This document shows positions 12,701-24,700 of a DNA stretch of 64,000 nucleotides, in pieces. The position numbers were made by a program, and so were the translations under genes. The stretch lies in assembly GCA_948146395.1 (NCBI GenBank), contig OX411552.1, forward strand, positions 53,308,399-53,372,398, given 5' to 3'. The DNA is from Fragum whitleyi. Lineage: Eukaryota; Mollusca; Bivalvia; Cardiida; Cardiidae. Numbering within the stretch: position 1 is the first letter of the stretch; every line of letters begins with the position of its first letter. Under the pieces are notes generated by a model. The model was given only the letters and a program-made list of their open reading frames with translations, had not been told where the DNA came from and made no database searches.

Positions 12701-15700
12701 GCAAAGACTCTGGCCAGTGTGTGCATCCACACAGTCTGTTTTTAGTCTCTACTATGCTTTTAAGAGATAGATAAGGTCGCAAAGTATGTGTAGACCATCA
12801 GGTAACTTAACATTTATAGTATGTAGCTTTCTATGCTATTCAATGTTTGCACATCACGAAAATTTCAAATTGTTGGAAATGTCACACACAGGCTCATATG
12901 TTTTTTTCTAGGTTTTGAGGCATGTACAGGAAAAGTAATAGCTATCCGTAGAAACAAAGATTTTGTGGATGAAGTGACCACTGGTCAAGAATGTGGTGTA
13001 TTATTAGATAGGACCTGTTTTTACGCAGAGCAAGGTGGACAGATATTTGATGAAGGGTTTATGGTGAAAGAAAATGAAGAGGTTTGTTGGTTTGATTTCC
13101 CTTTATTAATTTTTAGCCGCGGCAATAGCGCAGTTGGTAGCGCGCCGGACTTCCTAATCCAGGAGTCTATATTCGCACAGGTTCGATCCCCGGCCGCGGC
13201 ACTTATCCTTTCCGACATTTGTCTTCCACCAATGGGTAGATAATCGTAAACCTATGAGGAATAGCAACTGGAGGCTAGGAAAGGGATGTGGTGGTAGTAC
13301 TGGTGTGAGAAATACCAGGAATCCACCGTTAGGTGCTCCAGTCGTCGCAATATATCTGAGAGATTGTTGAAAGCGACGTAAAACCCCAATTCAAAATCAA
13401 ATCAAAATTAATTTTTAGCTCCACTGGCTGAAGGCTAGTGAGCTATTGTCATGGCGTTGTGTCCATTGTCAGTCCGTCCATCCATCATTCCGTCCGTGTG
13501 TACACTTTTTCTTTAAACATCTTCTCCCAAACCAATGGGCGGTTTTTCATAGAAATGTTCCTTGGGTGACCCTCTTCATAAATTGTTAAAGATATTTTGA
13601 TTTACCCCCAAATATGGGCGTGGCAGGGTGGGGCATTTCTTCTCTTTGAAATCTTTAAAAATCTTCTCCTTCCAAACCATTGGGCCAATTTCAATGAAAC
13701 TTGGCAGGGATGTTCCTTGGGTTACCCTCTTCTATATTTGTTAAAGAAATTTGATTTACCCCCAAATATGGGTGTGGAAGGGTGGTGCATTTTTTCTCTT
13801 AGCTTTTACTTTAATTGTGAAGAAATTTTTGTTGGCCCCCTTAATATGGGCGTGGCAGTGTGGGCTTGATTTCACTATTTAATCTTCAAAAAACATCTTC
13901 CCACAAACAATTTTATTCTTATGAATCCTGTCATGAATGTTCCATGTATGAACATTTATTTTAAAATTATTCTAGCTGAAATTATGTTAAGAATAGTCTA
14001 CTTAATGCAATCACCTTTATGTTGATAAGAATTAAAGTTTAGGGTATGCAGGCTAATGGTTATTGTGTATTTTCGTGCAATGGGGTCAAGACCAAGTAAA
14101 ACATAACAAAATAGTTCTATAGAGACTTCAAAGTCTTGTTTTTTATCAGTCAGCTTTGTTGAAAGAAAGTATAATTGTATCACTTTTTATACATGATAGG
14201 TCTGTTCAAATACATGTAAATATTGTGTAAGTGTAAACATATCTGAATATGCACACATGATCCAGATAGGACTGGATAAAGCCAGTCTAAAATTGTTTAT
14301 TGCTAATGAAACTATGTTGTTGGTACTTATTTGACTCATCTTGATGAGACATCAAATGAGTACCAATAGCATTGGGTTTAAGTTAGGAAGAATAAAATAT
14401 TTAAAAATGAAAAACAAAATATCCCCCTATCTGTAGCTCTCTGTACTTGATCAAAGGGAGATCAGTGCAGTTTATTAAGTGATAATAATAAACACTAATT
14501 ACTTCCCTTCCTTATAATTTTTAGCTCCACTGGCAGAAGGCCAGTGAGCTATTGTCATGGCGGAGTGTCCGTCCTGCGTGCGTCCGTCTGTGCGTAAACT
14601 TTTTCTTTAAACATCTTCTCCTCCCAAACCAATGGGCAGATTTTAACCAAACTTGGTACAAATGCTCCTTGGGTGGCCCCCTTCTTAAATTGTTCAAAGA
14701 ATTTTGATTGGCCCCCAAATATGGACGTGGCAGGGCGTGGCATTTTTTCCCTTTGAAATCTTTAAAAATCGTCTCCTCCCAAACCATTGGGCCGATTTCA
14801 ATGAAACTTGGCATGGATGTTCCTTGGGTGACCCTTTACTTAAATTGTTCAAGAAATTTTGATTAGCCCCCAAATATGGGCGTGGCAGGGCGGGGCTTAT
14901 TTTGAGCCCGAAATCTTTGAAGGACATCTCCTTCTGAACCAAAGGGCCAATTTCAATGAAACTTTAACAGAATGTTCCTTGGGTGACCCTTTACTTAAAT
15001 TGTTCATGAAATTTTGATTGGTCCATAAATATGGGCGTGGCAGGTTGGGGCTATTTTGAGCACGAAATCTTTGAACGACATCTCCTCCTGAACCACTGGG
15101 CCGATTTCAATGTAACTTTAATAGAATATTTCTTGGGTGACCCTTTACTGAAATTTTTCAAGAAATTTTGATTAGACTAAAAATATGGGCGTGGCAGGGC
15201 GGGGCCTATTTTGAGCCCCAAATTTTCAAATGACATTTTCTCCTGAACCACTTGGCTGATTTCAATGAAACTTTAACAGAATGTTCCTTGAGTGTCTCTT
15301 TTCAAAAGTTATATGATAAATTTTGATAGGCCTATAGATTTGGGCGCGGCAGGGCGGGGCTTACATTGAGGCCAAAATCTTTGAATGATATCTCCTCCGG
15401 AACCACTCAGCCAATTTCAATGAAACTTTACCAGAATGTTTCTTGGGTGACTATTTACTTAAATTGTTCAAGAAATTTTGTTTGATCCATAAATATGGGC
15501 ATGTCAGGTGGGGCCTATTTTGAGCCCGAAATCTTTGAACGACATCTTCTGAACCTTATGTTTTAATAAGATTGGTCAAGGGTTGCAGGTTCATTGTGAT
15601 TGAGTATTTTGGTGCAATATGGACCAGAACCATTTAATCATTACTAAATAGGTCTTAGGAGATTTTGGAGTGTTAATGTATTCATTTAAAGAAAACTTTA

Positions 15701-18700
15701 TTTAATGAAAGTCGAAAGATTTTAAAGCCAGTGGAGCGATACAGGCCCTCTTGGGCCTCTTGTTTATGAATACCCCTGGCATATTGCCCCCTATCCCCAG
15801 TCAAATATTGTAGCTAAAGATGATTTTATTTGCAATTTTTTATTTTCTATGAATGTTTTCTGCATTATTCTGCTTTGTTTCTTGTAGTCTGCTAAGATTT
15901 TTTTTGGAATTCAGATCAATCAAAGTCAAAATTGTCAGGAAATGGGTGAAATGAAATTTATTTAACAATTATGAGTTAAATAAGTGAAATAGATTTGTTT
16001 TGAAGTAATATAAAAAGTCTTCTTTCGTGTAATGTTACATATTAGTTGTATGTGTTCACTTCTGGATCTGATAAGCTTGTAAATAAGTATCAATTTGGAA
16101 AAAGTCAGAATTCCTTCTGAATGTTTGTGATTTTCATTACCTTATACTTTCAATATCTCTCTTTCTAATATTGAGATGTTAAAGCCAGTGGAGCGATACA
16201 GGCCCTCTTGGGCCTCTTGTTTATTATACTGAGGAAGAAGAGGGGAGTATATTAGTTTCACCATGTCTGTCTTATCTGTTTGTCCCTCTGTCTATATATT
16301 TTTTGTTTCCAGACTCATCCGAAGAACAAAGTGAATCGACATACTGAGTTGAGCAACTGAGCTGCTCAACTCGTTACATCAATTCACTTTGTTCTTGATG
16401 TCAATATTTATCTAGATTTCATATATCATTTCAGGATGTAGAGTTTACTGTCAGAAATGTACAAGTACGAGGTGGTTATGTGTTACATATAGGTGTTATA
16501 GAGGGAACATTACGAGTTGGTGATACACTCAAACTAAACATTGATGAAGTAAGTTCTGTCTCTATTTGTAAACCTAAAATGATAGGATAAGATAACAAAA
16601 ATGGATTTAATTAATCAAACCTTTTGGTCTGTCATTGAAGATAATTTCAATCCAATCTAATTTGTGATGTGCAGGAATAGCACCAAATTCAAGTGGTTAT
16701 TTAAGTCTTTATGTTAATTCTATTCATTAACTTTTAAGAAAAAGAGGGTAATTATAAGACTTGCATTAAGACTAAGTCCCCTCGCCTGAATTCTCAAACT
16801 TGGCCTCTGGGCTATATGTCTTCCTACCTCTCATTTCTCTCCTAGATTCTGCCATCCTCTTTCCAACCTTTTCTCTCCCTAATTAGCATATTACTAGGCT
16901 ATTTATACAATTTCAAAATGTCTGTCAATATAAGAACCACTCCTTCTCACACCAAATATCAATTATTAAGTCCGGAGTTAAATATTGGACAGTAATCTCT
17001 ACCTGGTTCTGCCTTCATTAACCCTTTCCTGTTTAATCCCTGCTTTTTACGTGCCTGTCATTTTATGATTGAGAAAACATTGTGAAAAAAGAAGAAATTG
17101 CTTCTGACAAGCAATTTCTTCTTTTTCGACACTATTTTCTACCCTACTGAATGGTTATTTTTCAAATTGAATGCACTTTAAATTTTCGTCTGCAAAATCT
17201 TTGAATTTGGACAGGTCAAAATTTTGTAAAACAGGAAAGGGTTAAACACAGGAAATGTCAAAGAATCAGTGCCCATTACCTTATAACATTACAAACTCAA
17301 GATTTAGAGTTTCAGTGAAAAATAGAAAAAACAAATTTTAGAATGGTATCACCCAAATATTTAATGTAGAACTTTGGTGATGTAATGGATGTAAGCCTCA
17401 TGAAATGAATATTTTCCTCAATTACAGCCTCGTCGTGCTGCGGTCATGAAGAACCACACTGGTACCCACATGTTAAACTTTGGATTGAGGTCAGTTTTAA
17501 ATGAGGCAGATCAGAGAGGATCTCTTGTGGCACCAGATAGACTGAGATTTGATTTTACTGCTAAGGTAATTATTTATAGACACATATGTTAAACTTTGGA
17601 TTGAGGTCAGTTTTAAATGAGGCAGATCAGAGAGGATCACTTGTGGCACCAGATAAGCTGAGATTTGATTTTACTGCTAAGGTAATTATTTATAGACACA
17701 TATGTTAAACTTTGGATTGAGGTCAGTTTTAAATGAGGCAGATCAGAGAGGATCACTTGTGGCACCGGATAGGCTGAGATTTGATTTTACTGCTAAGGTA
17801 AATGGTTATTGGTATATTGCTAGTTATATGAATTGGGTTTTGATAGTTATTTTCACAATTTAACTGATATTCTAATTCAGTCAATATTGTGTCTTTAAGC
17901 CAATTAGCAGACCAGTTTAGTGTCAGTTGAACACAAAATCCAGATACATTCGAGCATGTATAAAGTACATGTAATTTATCACATTTGCAATATTGTTTTG
18001 ATATCATGTTATGTACATATATAGACATGCATGTAGTTTATGACAGAAATTGAAAATGGTCTGTTTATAACCAAACAATGATACACACTTTTTGAACACG
18101 AATAAAGCAATATCTGATTATAAGGAATTTGTGTTCAGCAGTCACCTACATTAAGCAACCAGTTTTGCATATTCCTGTGAGTGATGTTTAAGGTAGTGGA
18201 CCCGAAATAGTTCTGCAACATTTCAGACTGTATGTTCTTTCACAAAGTTAACAGAGGTTTCCTAATGAATATCATTAGGAAACCTCAGTTAACACTGTTA
18301 AAGTTTATTACTCCCGAAACATTGCAGAACTATTACTGGTGCAATACCATAATACAGATTTGACTGTATCTATATTTCAGGGTGCAATGTCGGTTAAAGA
18401 GGTTAAAGAAACAGAAGATATTGTTAACAATATGGCAGATAAAGGTCAATCTGTGTTTGCTAAAGAAACTCCACTTGCTCAAGCCAAAGCCATCCAGGGA
18501 CTCAGGGCAATCTTTGATGAGGTATGTAAATTATAATCAGGGCCCATACAGGGTCAATAGTTTTAATCATATTTATCTTTAATTTTGCCAACAAAAAATC
18601 TATGATATTGTCAATAAAACAGATTTGAAATATTCTTTGTCCCTGCACTGATAGATTGGGGGCATATAATTTTTGTCCTGTCTGTTTGTCCGGCCTCAGA

Positions 18701-21700
18701 ATTTTAACATTGGCTATAACTTTTGAATGCAAAATAATGGAGCTTATGTGTAAAATAAAGACTTTTAACATTTGCCACAACTTTGGAATGGTAAGTGATT
18801 TTGCCTTCATTTTTTCACACGAATCATGCTTATGGCAAGACTATTAGGTTGATACCAGAGTTTTGTTTCAACCTTTCTTTACGCAAAAATAATGAATGTC
18901 TTTTCATCTATAAATGTGTCACATTACAGGTATACCCTGATCCAGTACGGGTCCTGTCTATAGGGATCCCTGTAGAGGACCTTGTTAATGACCCAATGGG
19001 ACCTGGAGGGTCCACAACATCTGTGGAGTTTTGTGGAGGAACGTAAGTTATAGTTATAGATTGGTGTCATCTGCATCAATATTAATTGAAATGTTTCAAA
19101 AGTAGTTCAGGGCCTGAGGTTATTTAACTTTTCGGAGGCTCAGCTGAGGATTTTCTCAAATTTTAAATTTAAATTTATGTATGAAAATAAAAGATAATAT
19201 TAATAAGTTGTGATTTATATAAATTTATTTATATTATCTTTTATGTTAATACATTAAAATGAGAATTAAAACAGAATTACAGCTTCAATTTCAAATTGAA
19301 ATAAGAAAAACATTTGAATTGAGAATAAGAAAAGTTTTATAACCTTAGCCCTGAACTACCTAAGGAATACCTAAGTGTAGAGTCAAAGAGATTTTACCTA
19401 CTTAGTATGGATTCATTATTTATATGCCCCTGAATTGATAAGGGGGTGGGAATATTTTTATGCCCTCCTTCAAAGAAAAGGAGGTATATTGCTTTGCTAT
19501 TGTTGGTAGGTCGGTCGGTCCAGAGCATATTTATGAAAAGTATGCCAGCTAGAATCATGAAATTTTACAGGTGGATAGATTTCATTAAGGAAAAGTGCAT
19601 TGCTCAATAACCATTACTCTACTTGTCATATTTTTTGAGTTATTGCACTTTGTTGACAAACAATATGCCATTGACCTGCACTTATGGTGGGCATAAATGT
19701 TTTAGCAACATCTCTTGTTTACCTTTGTCTTTCTGTGCAAAACTGTTTTACATTGCCAATGAAACAAAGATGTAAATGAAACTTAATTGTAGTTTATAAA
19801 ATCAAGGTTATGTTTCATTTCAAATTCATCTATTTAGGCTGTGGACCCATAATAGTTCTGCAATGTTTCGGAAGTCATGAATTTTAGCAGTGTTTAAGGA
19901 TGTTTCCTATTGATTTTGGTTAACATTGTAATAGTTGATTAGTTTGAAAATGTTGTAGAACTATTACAATTTCACTACCTTAAGTATAAACTTTTTCAAG
20001 ACATGAATCATATGATAGAATAACTTATACATGTATTTGTAAACTAATTCATGCCTTTTCAAGATATAGTTCTAATTTTAGACACAATGATAGATTTCAT
20101 TGATAACAATCTAGGATCCAAGGTCAAGGTCATGTGATAAAGTCAGGGTTCAACTTCTTCAAAACTTGAACTAAAAAGTAATTTTGACAAAACAATATAA
20201 GTGATATAGTCTGTTTTAGATAGAATTTACTATTTAGTTATATGTATTCTTATATCTCTTGTAGACATTTAAGAAATGCTGGTCATATAGGCAAAATGGT
20301 AATTGTATCAGAGGAAGCAATCTCAAAAGGAATCCGTAGAATTATAGCTGTGACTGGGTCAGAAGCAGCCAAGGTAATACCATTATGTACATGTTTAAAT
20401 ATTGTCTGAAATCATGAACCTTTGCCTTACAGACCAGGGATTTCACATCCTTATTATACCCCCACCTACAAAGTAAAGGGCTTCAAACTGGCTTCACCAT
20501 GTCTGTCTGTCTGTACATCCATAAGTCTGTCTGTAGACCTTTTTTTGTTTCCAGACTCTTACTCAAGAATGAAGTGATCTAGAATTATGAAACTTGATAC
20601 AATTGTTCCCATAACCCAAGGAAGTGCCCTATCAATTTTGGGTCAGGCAGGTCAATGGTCAAGGTCACAATTCATAAATTAAATCAAAAGAAAATGGAAA
20701 ACTAAGACTGAATTGAATAGAAATCATTTTGAGAAAGTACAAAGTATAATGATACAATTTCTAATTTAACCCCAACTGAGTAGAAAGAACTCTCTAAGAG
20801 CTTTTGTTATTGTCCATTGTTTATCGTAGTTGTCATTCTGTGTCATTCAATATTTCATAAAATGTCTTCTTCTAAATCAGTGTGTAAATCTTGATGAAAA
20901 TGCTGCAGAAATGTTTCTTTTTTGAAACTCTGCTGAAATAATTGAAATCCCCCTTTTCATATGATTTGGAAATAATATGGTGTGTACTTCCATTAAAGAC
21001 AGGATTGAAATCATAATAGACAGTTTCTACTGCTTGTCTATGGCTCCGCACTAAACAGTTGTAATGCCTATATGTTTATAGGCAGTTACAACTGTTTAGC
21101 CCTGAACCATTGATATGTAAATATAAAAGTTACAGTGTCATTTGAAGTCAACCAAACTCTCACATCTACAGCTTTGATCAAGGTATAAATACAATATTAT
21201 GGTCACTTCTCAAAAACAGAGTTGAAGTTTTAAGGAGTGTTTATAATATGGACCCCTTATTTTTCCTTCCAAGCCATACATTGAGGGTTAGGTGACCATT
21301 CCTATGTGATCAACTAAGAATCCCTAGGCAATCATGCAATCTGAAATCAAAATTACTTCCTCAATCAGGAATTTTGACCAAAGATATTTTCTGTAATATA
21401 AATTTTGTATATTATAATTTCAGGCGTTACATCGTACAGAAGTATTAGATAAAGCACTATCAGATTTGAAAACAAAGATAGACAACAATGTAAAGAGTCA
21501 AGAATATACAGAAAAACAGTTAACACGCTGGATTGTGGAAATGGACGATGTATGTAGTACTTCTGTCTTTGTACATTCCCCATACCCAATAGTTAAGGTA
21601 GTGGACCTGTAAAAGTTCTGCAACATTTTGGAAGACATTAACTACAACAGTGTTAACCGAGGTTTCCTTTTGATTTCATTAGGAAACCTCGGTCAACATT

Positions 21701-24700
21701 GTGAGAGATCATAAGTTTCAAAGTGTTGCAGAATTATTACAGTTCCACTACCTTAAGACTTGTCTTAATTGTAAAGGGTTGCAGATAACAGTGAAAATTG
21801 GCTTCCATTTGAGAAAAAGACACTTCCATAATGGGTAAGATTTAATTTTGGAAAAGCAGAAATTACTTGTCAAATCATTTTTTCTTTTCCACATTTTTAG
21901 CTCAGCTGTTTTCGGAGAAAACCCCAGGTATTGCTATTGCCTTGGTGTCGTTGTTGTTGTTGTCATAGTCGTGCGAAAACTTTGACATTTTGTGATATCT
22001 CTGGTTCTACTGAAGGCTTTCACTTGAAACTTGGCACACATGTTCGCCATCAAATGAGCAATCTTTACTATCAAGGGAGATAACTCTAGATATATTTTGT
22101 GCAAATTATGCCTCTTTTTAACTTTTTTTCCTCCATCCAGCACTCAACAGCCCTTGTAGGCCTTGCTCTTGTTTCTTATTAGTATGAAATGACAGGAATG
22201 TACATGTGTATTCTTATTATTAAAAGAGCAACCGTGTAAAACAATTTGGATGGATAACCCGTTATAAATTATGCCTTGTTTTGTCCTCGATTTTAGCTCA
22301 CCTGAGCATGAAGTGCTCAAGGTGAGCTATTGTGGTTAGGTGGATGTCCCTGCGAGGTCCGTCTTCCGTCGACAACATTTGCCTTGTATGCACTCTAGAG
22401 GTTACATTTTTTGCTCAATCAACCTGAAATTTGGTCAGAATGATTGTCTTAATGAAATCTCGGACAAGTTTGAAATTGGGTCATCTGGGGTCAAAAACTA
22501 GGTCACAGGGTCAAATCTAAGAAAAACCTTGTTTGCACCCTAGAGGCCACAATTTTTGGCCAATTAATCTGAAATTTGGTTAGAATGATTGTCTAGATGA
22601 AATCTAGGATGAGATCGAAATTGGGTCATCTGGGGTCAAAAACTAGGTCACGAAATCAATTATAAAAATCCTTGTTAGTCAACCTTAAAATTGTTAAAAA
22701 AGGATTCTCAAGTTGTATAGAAGCAACAGCATTGTTTAGCTCAGTCATTCATCATGCTATTTCTCATACTTCTTTTGAAAATTTTAGACAGTTCATTCAG
22801 GTGAGCGGTTAAGGGCCACTATGGCCCTCTTGTTATCTACTATCCAGCTCTCACTAGCCAACGTTAAAAAAAGCCTATCAAAATGAAAGCATCTTGAATT
22901 TTCAATACATTTATTACAGGATGTGACAAAATCTATGATCCCGTACTGGCAACGTGATAGAATGAGAACAGAGTTGAAGGGGTTAAAAAAGAAGATGGAC
23001 GATCTCGATAAAGCCCGTAAAGCTAACATCCTTACAGAGGTTGTGGAAGAGGCCAAACAGATGATAGAGAACCGTCCAAACCAAAAATATGTAGTGCATA
23101 CCTTCAAGGCCGGATCAAATGGCAAAGTAATACATTTTTCTCTGGTCCACAGTCAATGCAACTAAAAGTGAAATTAAAGCTCAAACATAATGTCTTATAA
23201 GTGTCACAATAGACTCGTGAACATATAAATGTTTCCATTCATATGATAAAATATTCAAATATAAACAATTTACTCGTACATCATTTCTTGTAATCAAAAT
23301 TAGAACATTCCTTATGGTTCTTTGGAATAATTTTTTCAGAATTCAGTCTACTTCTAAAAATAGCCACAGGCGATAACTTCTTGAAGAGAAAAATGAAGTT
23401 AGCAACATCCTGAAATTGATAATGTGAATGATTTTGGAATGAGTTGGGAATGAAATTGAATTTGTGCATTGAGTGTGTTTGAATGACATACAAGGAAGGT
23501 AATCCAAGGATGAACAAAATTAGTGATATTTGTTACCTACCTTTAATTGAATATGCATACAAGTTCTATAAATAGGATCCTATCTCTTTAAAACCAATCA
23601 GAAGCCTATGATTCAAATCTTGTCAGTGAAATTGCGATTTTTTTTCTATTTCTATTTATTTTGGTTGTAGCTGTTGATTTTATCTTTTAAGTTATTTTGG
23701 AGCATTTTTGAATGGTTTGAGTTAGTGTTTGGAATGAATGAATGGAGCACTGAGTGAGCAAATTAGAATGTTTTGAATGAGATGAATATCAATTTCACGA
23801 TGTTCTTCACTGTACATGTAGTTGCATCAACAATTTTAAATGTACACAGAACATAACAATGTTTGTATATTTGTAGGCTCTAGATGCTGCTGTTAAACAA
23901 TACAAGAGTTTAAGTCCCCAGACCTCGACTATGTTCTTCTCTGTGGATGAGGATAATAACAAGATATTGTGCATGAGTTGTGTTCCCAAAGTAAGTTGGA
24001 AATACAGGATCTATCATGAGATTTTGTTTGAGAGATACTGATCTTAACTCAGTCTAAAATAGAAATGTTATTAGGTAGCCTTGGCGAGCTTGATAACTTT
24101 TCTACTCTAGTTGAGGTTAAGAACAGCTTGTTTCAAACAAAATTGGGTAATAGATTCTTACTCTCACTAAAACGCTGGTTTTGTAGGTGAAAAATCCATT
24201 TTTGAGCTCCCTTATGTTAAAAAGAAAAAAATATTGTGATTTAAAACATTTCATGACATACAGGAGTTCATTGCATACAGCATATCTACTATGATACTGA
24301 ATACGGTAGACTATACATGTAATATGTGCCTGATCATGAGAACTCCAACAATATAAAATATGGGCAAAGCAAAGACCCTGACAAGCCTGTGAATTCGCAC
24401 AGTCTGAACAGTCTTCACTATGTGTTTAGTAGGTAGATAAGGTCTCAAAGTATCTGTAGACCATTGGGTAACTTTATATTTACAGTTTTTGTCTATGCTA
24501 CCCAATGTTTGCACCTCACGAACATTTCAAGTTGTTGGAAATGTCACGCACAGGCTCATTTAGAATCAATAGATCTGTGAGAAAAAAGATGATATTCCCT
24601 TGTTTCTGTAAAAGATAGATTTGACTGACTTCAAGTGATCGACAAAAGCTATATCTTCATGAGTGGCAAGGCTTTTGTTGTTGTGAATAGGGTTATGTAA

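Noticed and set aside
17566..17797. Mutually exclusive alternative exons of AARS1
   Set aside because: Spacers of about 20 bases cannot be introns, the copies lack the first half of the exon including the first zinc-ligand His, and read-through meets a stop. Kept as an inert duplication unless junction reads show otherwise.
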